From Gammaproteobacteria bacterium (GTDB taxonomy: Bacteria; Pseudomonadota; Gammaproteobacteria; SMWH01), in assembly GCA_004357005.1 (NCBI GenBank), contig SMWH01000171.1, positions 1-19,376 on the forward strand: a DNA stretch of 19,376 bases, read 5' to 3'. Shown here piece by piece: positions 1-6,964 of the stretch. Under the pieces are notes generated by a model. The model was not told where the DNA came from. It worked only from the letters and a program-made list of their open reading frames with translations, and ran no database searches. Made by a program: the position numbers and the translations under genes. Position 1 is the stretch's first letter, and every line of letters begins with the position of its first letter.

Positions 1-752
1 ACCCCGAGCTCGCGGAAAGTTACGCGGTTCTGGCAGTTGTGTCCCCTGTACCGGAATGGGGGAAGCGGGAAGAGTTGTATCTCAAGGCATTGAGTCTCGA
101 TCCCGACGACTCAACAACACGTCTGTGGTACGGAATCCTTCTCCAGGATGCGGGCTATCTTCGGGAAGCCGGGGAGCAGTTGGAACACGCGGTCCGGCTC
201 GATCCGGCAGCCGGTATCGTGCGAGGCTGGCGGGCGGAAAATCTCTACTCGCTGGGTGATGACGAAGCAGCGTTGCGGCATGCGGAACGTGCCACCGAAC
301 TCGGTTATATGGATGGTTACGGCACACAGGCCTGGATTCATCTCGATCGCGGAGAACTGGCGGCCGCACGTGAAGCGATGGACAGCTTGTACGAAGGCTA
401 TGAGCTGGCCGTGCCCTGCCAGGACGAGCTATGGGTTGCCGTGGCCGACGAGAAACTCATTCCCGAATACCTCGCATGCAAGGAACGGGAGGGGGAGCCC
501 GCGTGGTATGGGTGGATGCACTTCTACGATTACTTCCTGCTGAGGATGCCGGAAGAGGCCCTGGCCGAGGTCCATAACCACGAAAAGAACTGGACTTATT
601 TCACCTCGGTGTGGCCCCCGGCATCGCAGTTCTTGCGCGAACACCCGAACTTCCAGGCAGCCATCGAAGAGGCCGGTCTGGTCGATTTCTGGCGCGAGCG
701 CGGCGACCCGGACCTGTGCCGCTCCGTCGGCGACCGCTTTGAATGCGACTAA
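1..752 (+). CDS. Gene 1: C-terminal part of a TolB-like/TPR membrane-anchored protein (5' end outside window)
   Basis: The reading frame is open from base 3 and aligns with paralogs before the first in-frame GTG at 39, so this is the 3' part of a gene that starts upstream, not a 237-residue protein. What remains is TPR-type helical repeats: A-L-S-L-D-P-D-D-S-T followed by L-W-Y-G-I-L-L, then A-V-R-L-D-P. The tail reads G-L-V-D-F-W-R-E-R-G-D-P-D-L-C-x8-C-D, with Asp where most paralogs have Trp. Two further cysteines (codons at 417 and 477) form a C-x19-C pair also found in genes 6 and 10, which places it in that subgroup. By analogy with its neighbours the missing part should hold three membrane segments and the TolB-N-like domain. 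Its stop codon runs directly into palindrome A. The ligand or partner is unknown; TPR domains usually bind proteins or peptides. Confidence 0.88.
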   Translation, partial: PELAESYAVLAVVSPVPEWGKREELYLKALSLDPDDSTTRLWYGILLQDAGYLREAGEQLEHAVRLDPAAGIVRGWRAENLYSLGDDEAALRHAERATELGYMDGYGTQAWIHLDRGELAAAREAMDSLYEGYELAVPCQDELWVAVADEKLIPEYLACKEREGEPAWYGWMHFYDYFLLRMPEEALAEVHNHEKNWTYFTSVWPPASQFLREHPNFQAAIEEAGLVDFWRERGDPDLCRSVGDRFECD

Positions 753-836
753 AAACGGGACAGGTTCGTTTTTTTTGCTTCAGTTTCGAGTGTGGTAACA
801 GCATGGGAGAATGGAAAAACGAACCTGTCCCGTTTT
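752..836. repeat. Palindrome family A, copy 1 (22-bp perfect inverted arms, about 41-nt loop)
   Basis: The arm at 752-773 (AAAACGGGACAGGTTCGTTTTT) is the exact reverse complement of 815-836. The left arm begins within the stop codon of gene 1. The loop has no clear match to the loop of the second copy (4684-4766), so the arms are conserved and the filling varies. As RNA it would form a strong stem followed by a T-rich stretch and could terminate or protect the gene 1 transcript. The symmetry and reuse fit a REP/MITE-like element better than a dedicated terminator. Confidence 0.85.
782..793 (+). other. Possible relic of a paralog 3' end (S-F-E-C) inside the palindrome A loop
   Basis: Codons AGT TTC GAG TGT encode Ser-Phe-Glu-Cys, the residues that close most paralogs (G-D-S-F-E-C-D-stop). 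No Gly-Asp precedes them and no stop follows in the same frame, so only four codons support the match. It may be chance. Confidence 0.2.
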
Positions 837-845
837 ATTTTGCTT

Positions 846-870
846 TGTGGGAGCAGCTTCCAGCCGCGAC
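846..870 (+). repeat. REP-like element C, upstream of gene 2
   Basis: TGTGGGAGCAGCTTCCAGCCGCGAC matches the array-wide REP consensus, with one change in the left stem (GCAGCT for GCGGCT) that weakens the hairpin with AGCCGC. It ends 20 bases before the chosen start of gene 2 and has the same orientation as all other full copies in the window. REP elements of this type are typically spread by REP-associated tyrosine transposases (RAYTs); no such gene lies in this window. Confidence 0.8.
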
Positions 871-890
871 CCGGCCTCAGCGAGGGAATG

Positions 891-2747
891 ATGGGTAACT
901 TTTTCACAGAGCTGAAGCGCAGGAACGTCACCCGGGTAGCCTTCGTCTACGTCCTGGTGTCGTGGCTGCTGGTACAGGTGGCCGATACCGTATTTCCGGC
1001 TCTGCATTTGCCCGAGTGGACCATCACTCTTGTTACGGCGCTGTTGCTCCTGGGTTTGCCGGTGGCGCTCGTATTCGCCTGGGCCTTCGAACTCACGCCC
1101 GACGGAATCAAGCGCGACAGCGAGGTCGACCGCAGCCAGTCCATTGCACACCGGACCGGCCGCAAACTGGATTTCGCCATCATCGGTGTTTTGGTCGTGG
1201 CAGTCGTGTATTTCGCGGCGACTCACGACTGGAGCGAGGGCCTGGGTGGATCAACCGGCGCGAACGATAACTCCATCGCCGTGTTGCCGTTCGTGGACAT
1301 GAGTGCGGCGGGGGACCAGGAATACTTCGCCGATGGCATCGCCGAAGAACTGCTCAACGTACTGACCCGGATGCCAGGCGTGGAAGTGGCTTCAAGAACT
1401 TCGTCTTTCCGGTTCAAGGGCAAGGACGTGGATATTCCCACCGTGGCCAAGGCCCTGCGTGTCCGTTATGTGCTCGAGGGCAGCGTTCGCAAGGCGGGCG
1501 ATGAAGTGCGTGTGACGGCGCAACTCATTGAGGCGGCCAGTGACCGGCATCTGTGGTCGGACAGCTATGACCGTACCCTCGAAGACATCTTTGCCGTCCA
1601 GGATGAGATCGCGCTGAACATCGTCAATGCGCTGGAGATTCACCTGGGTGTGGGTGAAGCGGAACAGGTGCTCGCTGACAGCAGACCTACCGAAAACCTG
1701 GAGGCCTATGACCTGTATTACCAGGGCCGGCATCTGTGGAGGCTTCGTGGGAGCGTAGACATAAGCGAGAGCATCAGTTATTTCGAAAAGGCCCTCGAAC
1801 TGGATCCGGATTTTGCCCGCGCCTGGTCGGCCCTGGCGGCCGCGCAGGTCGTCCAGATGTCGGTGACGAACGAAGACGAAGTCGAAGCGGTCGTCTCCGC
1901 GGCAAAGCGTGCCATTGCATTGGATGACACGTTGGCCGAGCCCTATGCGGTGTTGGCCACCGTTGCGAACGAGAGATTTCAATGGGCCGAGGCTCTGCGC
2001 CTGTTTCGCGAGGCCATCAAACGTGATCCGAAAGAAATAAGCACGCGCCAGTGGCTGGGGAACCTGCTGGTTGAGGTCGGGCACATTGACGCTGCCGTGG
2101 AAGAGGTGCGGATGGCCCACGAGCTGGACCGCACGTCCATGATCATCGCGGGCTACTACATGCTGACCCTGGTTGGCGCCGGCGAGTATGAGGAGTTCTA
2201 CGAGATCGCGCGTTCGGCGCGATCCATGGGTTTCTACCCGGAGATCACGCTGCATTGTCTGTACCATGCGGACATCGAAACCGGAAACCGTGAGCGGGCG
2301 GCCGACCGTGTTCGCTCGTACATCGACGAACACGAGAAAGGGCTGTATGGGACTATCTGGGGGCCGCCGGACCATGAGCCGCGCTTTTACGAGATGTTGG
2401 CGGACCTGATCATGGATCCCGGGGCCTGGTCCTTCGAGGAGTTGTGGTCGCTGGAATCGGCGCACAATAACCCGAAACCCGATCGCCGTTTTGATGTGAT
2501 CATTCAGTACGCCTATCTGACGGGTGATGCGGACGTATTAATGAACAACCTGCCACCTGAAATGTTCGGGAATGTTCAGATCGCCGGGCCGTTGCTCTAT
2601 CAGCAGTTCTTCGTCGGCTTTCCTGCCTTCCGCCGGCATCCGGACTATCCCGCGTTTACCGAACGCTTCGGATTGGTAGAATTCTGGCGTGAACACGGCT
2701 GGCCGGACTACTGTGAGCCCGTCGGTGACAGCTTCGAGTGCGTCTAA
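891..2747 (+). CDS. Gene 2: three-TM TolB-like/TPR protein, 618 aa
   Basis: The ATG at 891 gives M-G-N-F-F-T-E-L-K-R-R-N-V, the start motif of all paralogs, with GAGG five bases upstream. An in-frame GTG at 792 would add 33 residues translated from palindromic repeats, so I reject it. Predicted membrane segments are about 16-34, 45-66 and 94-111, with the E-L-T-P-D-G-I-K-R loop after the second. The TolB-N/FlgO-like domain starts at S128 (S-I-A-V-L-P-F-V-D-M-S) and runs to about 250, including L-E-G-S-V-R-K and Q-D-E-I-A. TPR-like repeats follow, with A-L-E-L-D-P-D-F-A-R-A-W in the first. The tail carries C608-x8-C617 and ends in Val instead of Asp. C456 is an unpaired extra cysteine. Its second membrane segment closely matches gene 10. 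Function is not established for the family; I infer a periplasmic TPR scaffold or sensor. Confidence 0.9.
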   Translation: MGNFFTELKRRNVTRVAFVYVLVSWLLVQVADTVFPALHLPEWTITLVTALLLLGLPVALVFAWAFELTPDGIKRDSEVDRSQSIAHRTGRKLDFAIIGVLVVAVVYFAATHDWSEGLGGSTGANDNSIAVLPFVDMSAAGDQEYFADGIAEELLNVLTRMPGVEVASRTSSFRFKGKDVDIPTVAKALRVRYVLEGSVRKAGDEVRVTAQLIEAASDRHLWSDSYDRTLEDIFAVQDEIALNIVNALEIHLGVGEAEQVLADSRPTENLEAYDLYYQGRHLWRLRGSVDISESISYFEKALELDPDFARAWSALAAAQVVQMSVTNEDEVEAVVSAAKRAIALDDTLAEPYAVLATVANERFQWAEALRLFREAIKRDPKEISTRQWLGNLLVEVGHIDAAVEEVRMAHELDRTSMIIAGYYMLTLVGAGEYEEFYEIARSARSMGFYPEITLHCLYHADIETGNRERAADRVRSYIDEHEKGLYGTIWGPPDHEPRFYEMLADLIMDPGAWSFEELWSLESAHNNPKPDRRFDVIIQYAYLTGDADVLMNNLPPEMFGNVQIAGPLLYQQFFVGFPAFRRHPDYPAFTERFGLVEFWREHGWPDYCEPVGDSFECV

Positions 2748-2764
2748 AATACGCGCCCAGGCCC

Positions 2765-2832
2765 TTTCAATGGTGTCTGACACCATTGAAAATACCGAAA
2801 CCGAGGATTTCAAAGGTGTCTGACACCATTGA
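2765..2832. repeat. Palindrome family B, two copies (GGTGTCTGACACC type)
   Basis: Copy one at 2765-2791 is a perfect palindrome of 13-base arms (TTTCAATGGTGTC) around a single T. Copy two at 2808-2832 is the same with one outer-arm mismatch (TTTCAAAGGTGTC). A 16-base spacer separates them, a paired layout like bacterial interspersed mosaic elements. They fill most of the gap between genes 2 and 3, ending 12 bases before the start of gene 3. They may act as mRNA hairpins between the two genes. Confidence 0.85.
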
Positions 2833-2844
2833 TATAGTTGATGC

Positions 2845-4683
2845 ATGGCTGATCTTCTTACAGAACTGAAACGCAGGAATGTCTTCCGGGTGGGAGTCGT
2901 CTACGTCGTCACGGCGTGGTTGCTGGCCCAGGCCGGTGACTTGGCGGCGGAGAACTTCGGCGCCCCTGACTGGGTCATGCAGATGTTCATGGTGATGCTG
3001 GCCCTGGGAGTTCCCATCGCGCTGATATTCGCCTGGGCCTTCGAGATCACCCCGGAGGGCATCAAGAAAGAAAAGGACGTGGATCGCACCCAGTCCATTA
3101 CGCCAACGACCGGGCGCAAACTTGACCGTTTTATCATCGTTTCGATGGGTATCGCGTTGGTGTATTTCGCCGTTACCCACCAGTGGGGCACGGAGGATCC
3201 CAAGCCAACGACGGTCACTGAGTCAGGCGTTGGCAAATCCATTGCCGTGCTGCCCTTTGCCAATCTGAGCGACAGCGCCGAAAACGAATACTTCAGTGAT
3301 GGCATCGCCGAAGAACTGCTGAATCTGCTGGCCAAGATCCCGGAGCTCAAGGTGGCCGCCCGCACTTCGTCGTTTTCCTTCAAGGGCAAGGATGTGGACA
3401 TCCCCACCATTGCCCAGAAGCTTGGTGTGGAAACCGTTCTGGAGGGAAGCGTCAGGCGTTCCGGAAATAAGGTGCGCATAACCGCGCAGTTGATCAACGC
3501 ATCGGATGGTTTTCACCTCTGGTCGGATACTTACACTCGTGAACTCGACGACATCTTTGTGGTGCAGGACGAAATCGCCTCACACATCGCCGATGCTTTG
3601 CGCGTCACCCTCGATATCCGCGATCAGGGCGCCGTGACCGCACGGCCGACTGAAAACCTTGAGGCGTATGAAGCCGTGCTGCGGGGCCGGCATCTTTTTC
3701 TGCAGCGGGGCAAGGGGCCGCTGAACGCCGCTATCAAGGAGTTTGAAAAAGCCATCGAGCTGGATCCGGATTATGTGGATGCCTGGTCGGGGCTGGCGAT
3801 GGCCTATGGCGTGTTGTACTTCTATACCAGCGAGATCACTCAAGAGGATTCCGTTGGCCGGTCGGTGGAACTGGCCACAAAGACGATCGAGCTCGATCCT
3901 TACAACGGGATGGCCTATTCACTGCTGGCTTTTGGCTTCGAGAATACCGGGGACATGGTGAAAGCCCATGAATATCACAACCGGGCCATTGAGTTGTCCC
4001 CGAACGACCCGACCATACTGAGCTGGTATTCGGAATTCTTTGGTGACATGGGTTACACCGAGGAAGCGGCGGAATGGTCGGCGCGGGCCTACGCTCTGGA
4101 CCCGCTTTCCCCGGTGGTGGTCATGGATTTTTCCTATGCCCAGTTGGAGTTGGGCAACCCCGAAGTGGCTTTGCCCTACTCGAAGTTTGTCTGGGATGGT
4201 GGCTTGCGCGAGGGCTTCGTGTGGAACGGCGTGTTCCGGGCGTTGATCCAGATGGAGCGATTCGATGAAGCCCTGGCCTGGGCAGATGAGCTTCCGCTGC
4301 GCGCCGGAGAACCGGCCGCTTCGCTGGAACCGCAAAGGGCTGCCGCGCGCGCCGTCGTCGAAGCATTGATGGAGCCCACCGGGGAGAACCGGGCCCGTGC
4401 TCGCCGGGCGCTGCAGGCCAGCGGTGATGCGGGTATCAGCAGCAACGCCCCGCGATATCTGGCGCTACTGGGCGAGGCCGATGCGGCGTTTGTAGAACTG
4501 GAACGTGCGAGCAGGCGGGACTCCACCAGCTATGCCGTATTGTTCGAACCGGCCTGGGATGAATTGCGAGGCGATCCCCGGACCCTGGCGATTCTTGAGA
4601 TGCGGGGCGCAATCGATTTGTGGCACAAGATCGGCCCGCCGGACCATTGCCGCGCTGTCGGCGACACCTTCGAATGCGACTGA
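2845..4683 (+). CDS. Gene 3: three-TM TolB-like/TPR protein, 612 aa
   Basis: It starts M-A-D-L-L-T-E-L-K-R-R-N-V. No convincing ribosome binding site precedes the ATG, which lies 12 bases after a palindrome; the start rests on the family motif. Predicted membrane segments are about 14-33, 44-66 and 95-112, with E-I-T-P-E-G-I-K-K after the second. The TolB-N/FlgO-like domain begins at S132 (S-I-A-V-L-P-F-A-N-L-S), with L-E-G-S-V-R-R at 199 and H-L-W-S-D-T-Y at 224. TPR-like repeats start near 270 with the linker T-E-N-L-E-A-Y and A-I-E-L-D-P-D-Y. The tail is altered: G-P-P-D-H-C602-x8-C611-D, with Pro for the usual Trp. The tail cysteines are the only ones in the protein. The stop codon abuts palindrome A copy 2. 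Exact role unknown; by topology the bulk of it should be periplasmic. Confidence 0.9.
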   Translation: MADLLTELKRRNVFRVGVVYVVTAWLLAQAGDLAAENFGAPDWVMQMFMVMLALGVPIALIFAWAFEITPEGIKKEKDVDRTQSITPTTGRKLDRFIIVSMGIALVYFAVTHQWGTEDPKPTTVTESGVGKSIAVLPFANLSDSAENEYFSDGIAEELLNLLAKIPELKVAARTSSFSFKGKDVDIPTIAQKLGVETVLEGSVRRSGNKVRITAQLINASDGFHLWSDTYTRELDDIFVVQDEIASHIADALRVTLDIRDQGAVTARPTENLEAYEAVLRGRHLFLQRGKGPLNAAIKEFEKAIELDPDYVDAWSGLAMAYGVLYFYTSEITQEDSVGRSVELATKTIELDPYNGMAYSLLAFGFENTGDMVKAHEYHNRAIELSPNDPTILSWYSEFFGDMGYTEEAAEWSARAYALDPLSPVVVMDFSYAQLELGNPEVALPYSKFVWDGGLREGFVWNGVFRALIQMERFDEALAWADELPLRAGEPAASLEPQRAAARAVVEALMEPTGENRARARRALQASGDAGISSNAPRYLALLGEADAAFVELERASRRDSTSYAVLFEPAWDELRGDPRTLAILEMRGAIDLWHKIGPPDHCRAVGDTFECD

Positions 4684-4766
4684 AAAACGGGACAGGTTCG
4701 TTTTTTTCAATGCGTAGGGTTTCAACTTGATGATAGATGCGAGAAAAAACGAACCTGCCCCGTTTT
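4684..4766. repeat. Palindrome family A, copy 2
   Basis: The left arm at 4684-4707 (AAAACGGGACAGGTTCG plus seven T) starts right after the stop codon of gene 3. The right arm at 4744-4766 is its reverse complement with one mismatch (CTGCCCC for CTGTCCC). The 36-base loop shows no obvious similarity to the loop of copy 1. Placement at a stop codon is the same as in copy 1, so the site is either preferred for insertion or inherited through duplication of a gene-plus-repeat unit. Confidence 0.85.
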
Positions 4767-4774
4767 GTTGACGC

Positions 4775-4974
4775 ATGGCTAAGCTGTTCGAAGAGTTGAA
4801 GCGAAGGAATGTAATCCGCGTTGCGGTTTTTTATGTGGTCGCGGCCTGGCACCGGTCAGAAAATATCCGCGCTTCATCCAGATCGCTGAAAAAGCGGGAT
4901 GGATTGACTACTGGCGTGAATTCGGTTGGCCGCCGTATTGCAGCGAAAGCAACGGCAAGGTGGAGTGCGAGTAG
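4775..4974 (+). pseudogene. Gene 4 remnant: start of one paralog joined to the tail of a paralog, middle deleted
   Basis: Bases 4775-4849 encode the normal start M-A-K-L-F-E-E-L-K-R-R-N-V and most of the first membrane segment, ending A-A-W. From about 4852 another frame encodes a complete family tail: P-R-F-I-Q-I-A-E-K-A-G then W-R-E-F-G-W-P-P-Y-C-x8-C-E, stopping at TAG 4972-4974. The second and third membrane segments, the TolB-like domain and all TPRs are missing, about 1.6 kb compared with a full gene, and the two halves are out of frame by one base. The tail (C-S-E-S-N-G-K-V-E-C-E) most resembles gene 5, as does the start, so a gene-5-like copy probably suffered one internal deletion. 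Reading straight through from the ATG would give a 71-residue product with a meaningless second half, so I regard it as dead. Confidence 0.88.
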
Positions 4975-4976
4975 AC

Positions 4977-5004
4977 GTGCCGCTCTTTAACGAACTGAAA
5001 CGCC
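4977..5004 (+). pseudogene. Nine-codon start stub of a further paralog, cut at a REP element
   Basis: GTG CCG CTC TTT AAC GAA CTG AAA CGC encodes (V)-P-L-F-N-E-L-K-R, matching the family start x-L-F-x-E-L-K-R-R-N (compare genes 6, 7 and 10). Similarity stops at 5004, and a complete REP begins at 5005. It lies two bases after the stop of the gene 4 remnant. The simplest reading is a deletion from codon 9 of a lost gene to the REP in front of gene 5, removing the whole gene body. Confidence 0.6.
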
Positions 5005-5030
5005 TGTGGGAGCGGCTTCCAGCCGCGACT
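5005..5030 (+). repeat. REP-like element C, upstream of gene 5
   Basis: TGTGGGAGCGGCTTCCAGCCGCGACT has the perfect stem GCGGCT/AGCCGC. It ends 19 bases before the ATG of gene 5 and directly follows the truncated start stub. Confidence 0.85.
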
Positions 5031-5049
5031 GATTCCAACGAGAGTCACA

Positions 5050-6912
5050 ATGGCTAGCCTTTTTGAGGAACTTAAACGCAGAAACGTCCTCCGGGTCGTG
5101 GTGCTGTACATCGTGGTGGGCTGGCTGCTGATTCAGGTAGCCGACGTGCTGTTCCCGGCCATGGAATTGCCCAACTGGACCATCCGGCTGGTGTTCGCAA
5201 TGCTGTTGATCGGTTTCCCGGCGGCGATCATTTTTTCCTGGGCTTTCGAGATCACCCCCGAGGGTGTTAAGCGGGAAAAAGATGTGGATCGTTCGAAGTC
5301 CGTGACCCATCACACCGGTCGGAAGCTGGACTACATCACGATCGGCGTTGTGATCGCCGCGGTGGCGCTCGCCTTCGCCGATCGCCTGACCCGGGAACCG
5401 CAAGTCGTCGCCGAGTCCGTGGTGCAGGCCGAAACAGCCCAGCCGGTCGAAACGTCAAGCGGGCGCCCCGAATCCAGCGAGACCTCCATCGCCGTGTTGC
5501 CCTTCGTCAACATGAGCGATGACGCGTCCAACGAATATTTCTCCGATGGCATTTCCGAGGAACTGTTGAATCTGTTGGTACGCGTCGAGGGACTGCGGGT
5601 TCCATCGCGGACGTCGTCGTTCGCCTTCAAGGGCACCAACACCGATCTACCCACCATCGCCAAGAAACTCGCTGTGGACCATGTCCTGGAAGGCAGCGTG
5701 CGCAAGGCCGGCAACAGGGTTCGCATCACCGCCCAGTTGATTGATGTTTCCGATGACCGTCATTTGTGGTCGGAAACCTACGACCGTGATCTGGAAGATA
5801 TCTTCGCCGTCCAGGATGAGATCGCGACCGCGATCGTCGAGGCGCTCAAGGGTGTGCTGGGTATGGCCCAGGCGGCACCGGTGGAACATCGCCCACCCAC
5901 GGACAACATCGAGGCTTACCAGTTATACCTGCGTGCCCGTCACATCTGGGCCAAGCGGGGCGCTGAGAACCTGAAAACGTCCCTGGACTATTTCGAACAG
6001 GCCGTCGAACTCGATCCGGGATTCGCGCGTGCGTTGTCGGGAATGGCTTCCGCCTACATGCTGATCCCGGTTTATCAGGGCGGAGATACGGCAGACTACT
6101 GGCCGCTGGCGCGGGAAACCGCGGAACGGGCGCTCGAAAAGGACCCGGATATTGGTGAAGCCCATGCCGTGATCGCCGCTGCACATGAGAATGCCTCGGA
6201 ATGGCGTGATGCGGAGGAAGCGTTCCGACGCGCTGTGGCCGCGGACCCCTATGACGTGACCGCCGCCCAATGGTATGCGGAGTTTCTGTACAACGTGGGC
6301 CGCAACGGGGAAGCCGTAAAATGGCTTCGCAAGGCTTACGAGCTCGATCCGCTTTCTCCCATCGTGAATGCCAGTCTGGCTTTTGCATTGATTGGTGTTG
6401 ATGGGTTCGAAGAGGCAAGAAAGCACGGTGAGATCGCCCTGGAACTGGGTATTGCTGACAGCGCCAATGCACAGCTGTTTTTCGCTTTGTTGCACTTATC
6501 CCAGGGACGGTACACCGAAGCCCTTGAGGTGTTCGAAGAAGCTGTTGCCAGGGGGCGTGAGAGCCTGGCAATGGATGTTCTCGCCCTGCGAGGCGTGATC
6601 GATCCGACACAACGTGCCAGGGCCATCGAAGCTCTGGCGGCGGAAAAACCTGATGCTCTGCGCGATGGACTGAATCCACCCATTTACTACGTCCTGCTCG
6701 ACATGCCCGGGGAAGCCCTGGACTATCTGGAAAGGGCCGCGGCCATGGAGCAGGTCTGGTGGCCGCCTTACTGGTGGAAACCAGCGGTCGATGTGAGGCG
6801 CGACCCGCGTTTCGTGCCCATCATCGAGGAAGCGGGACTCGTGGATTACTGGCGCGAATACGGCTGGCCCGAGTCCTGCCGTGAGACCAACGGCCAGGTG
6901 ACCTGCGAGTAA
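5050..6912 (+). CDS. Gene 5: three-TM TolB-like/TPR protein, 620 aa
   Basis: It starts M-A-S-L-F-E-E-L-K-R-R-N-V, with a modest purine stretch (CGAGAG) five bases upstream. Three predicted membrane segments lie in the first 115 residues, with E-I-T-P-E-G-V-K-R-E-K-D after the second. A linker rich in Glu, Thr and Pro leads to S146 (S-I-A-V-L-P-F-V-N-M-S), the start of the TolB-N/FlgO-like domain; L-E-G-S-V-R-K-A-G and H-L-W-S-E-T-Y-D-R follow. TPR-like repeats include A-V-E-L-D-P-G-F-A-R-A. The tail is W-R-E-Y-G-W-P-E-S-C610-x8-C619-E; between the cysteines it has E-T-N-G instead of P-V-G-D, shared only with the gene 4 remnant. No other cysteines are seen. Its first 150 residues are very close to those of gene 9, while the remainder is not. 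Likely inner-membrane anchored with a periplasmic TPR domain; ligand unknown. Confidence 0.9.
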   Translation: MASLFEELKRRNVLRVVVLYIVVGWLLIQVADVLFPAMELPNWTIRLVFAMLLIGFPAAIIFSWAFEITPEGVKREKDVDRSKSVTHHTGRKLDYITIGVVIAAVALAFADRLTREPQVVAESVVQAETAQPVETSSGRPESSETSIAVLPFVNMSDDASNEYFSDGISEELLNLLVRVEGLRVPSRTSSFAFKGTNTDLPTIAKKLAVDHVLEGSVRKAGNRVRITAQLIDVSDDRHLWSETYDRDLEDIFAVQDEIATAIVEALKGVLGMAQAAPVEHRPPTDNIEAYQLYLRARHIWAKRGAENLKTSLDYFEQAVELDPGFARALSGMASAYMLIPVYQGGDTADYWPLARETAERALEKDPDIGEAHAVIAAAHENASEWRDAEEAFRRAVAADPYDVTAAQWYAEFLYNVGRNGEAVKWLRKAYELDPLSPIVNASLAFALIGVDGFEEARKHGEIALELGIADSANAQLFFALLHLSQGRYTEALEVFEEAVARGRESLAMDVLALRGVIDPTQRARAIEALAAEKPDALRDGLNPPIYYVLLDMPGEALDYLERAAAMEQVWWPPYWWKPAVDVRRDPRFVPIIEEAGLVDYWREYGWPESCRETNGQVTCE

Positions 6913-6929
6913 ACCACCTTTTATCGGTG

Positions 6930-6950
6930 CAATGAGGTCAGACCCCATTG
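6930..6950. repeat. Palindrome family B (GGGGTCAGACCCC type), one mismatch
   Basis: CAATGAGGTC and GACCCCATTG flank a single A; one base in the left arm breaks perfect symmetry. It lies 17 bases after the stop of gene 5 and 14 bases before the start of gene 6, and is the only recognisable feature of that 52-base gap. Confidence 0.7.
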
Positions 6951-6964
6951 AAGATGATTGAACC

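Noticed and set aside
39..752. A complete 237-residue protein starting at GTG 39
   Set aside because: Homology to paralog TPRs continues upstream to base 3 in the same frame, so the gene is cut by the window edge.
792..890. GTG at 792 as the start of gene 2
   Set aside because: The extra 33 residues would come from the right arm of palindrome A and a REP, and every paralog starts at the motif encoded from 891.
4775..4990. A 71-codon open frame as an intact small membrane protein
   Set aside because: Only the first 25 codons match the family; the remainder is an out-of-frame reading of a genuine paralog tail, so it is a remnant.
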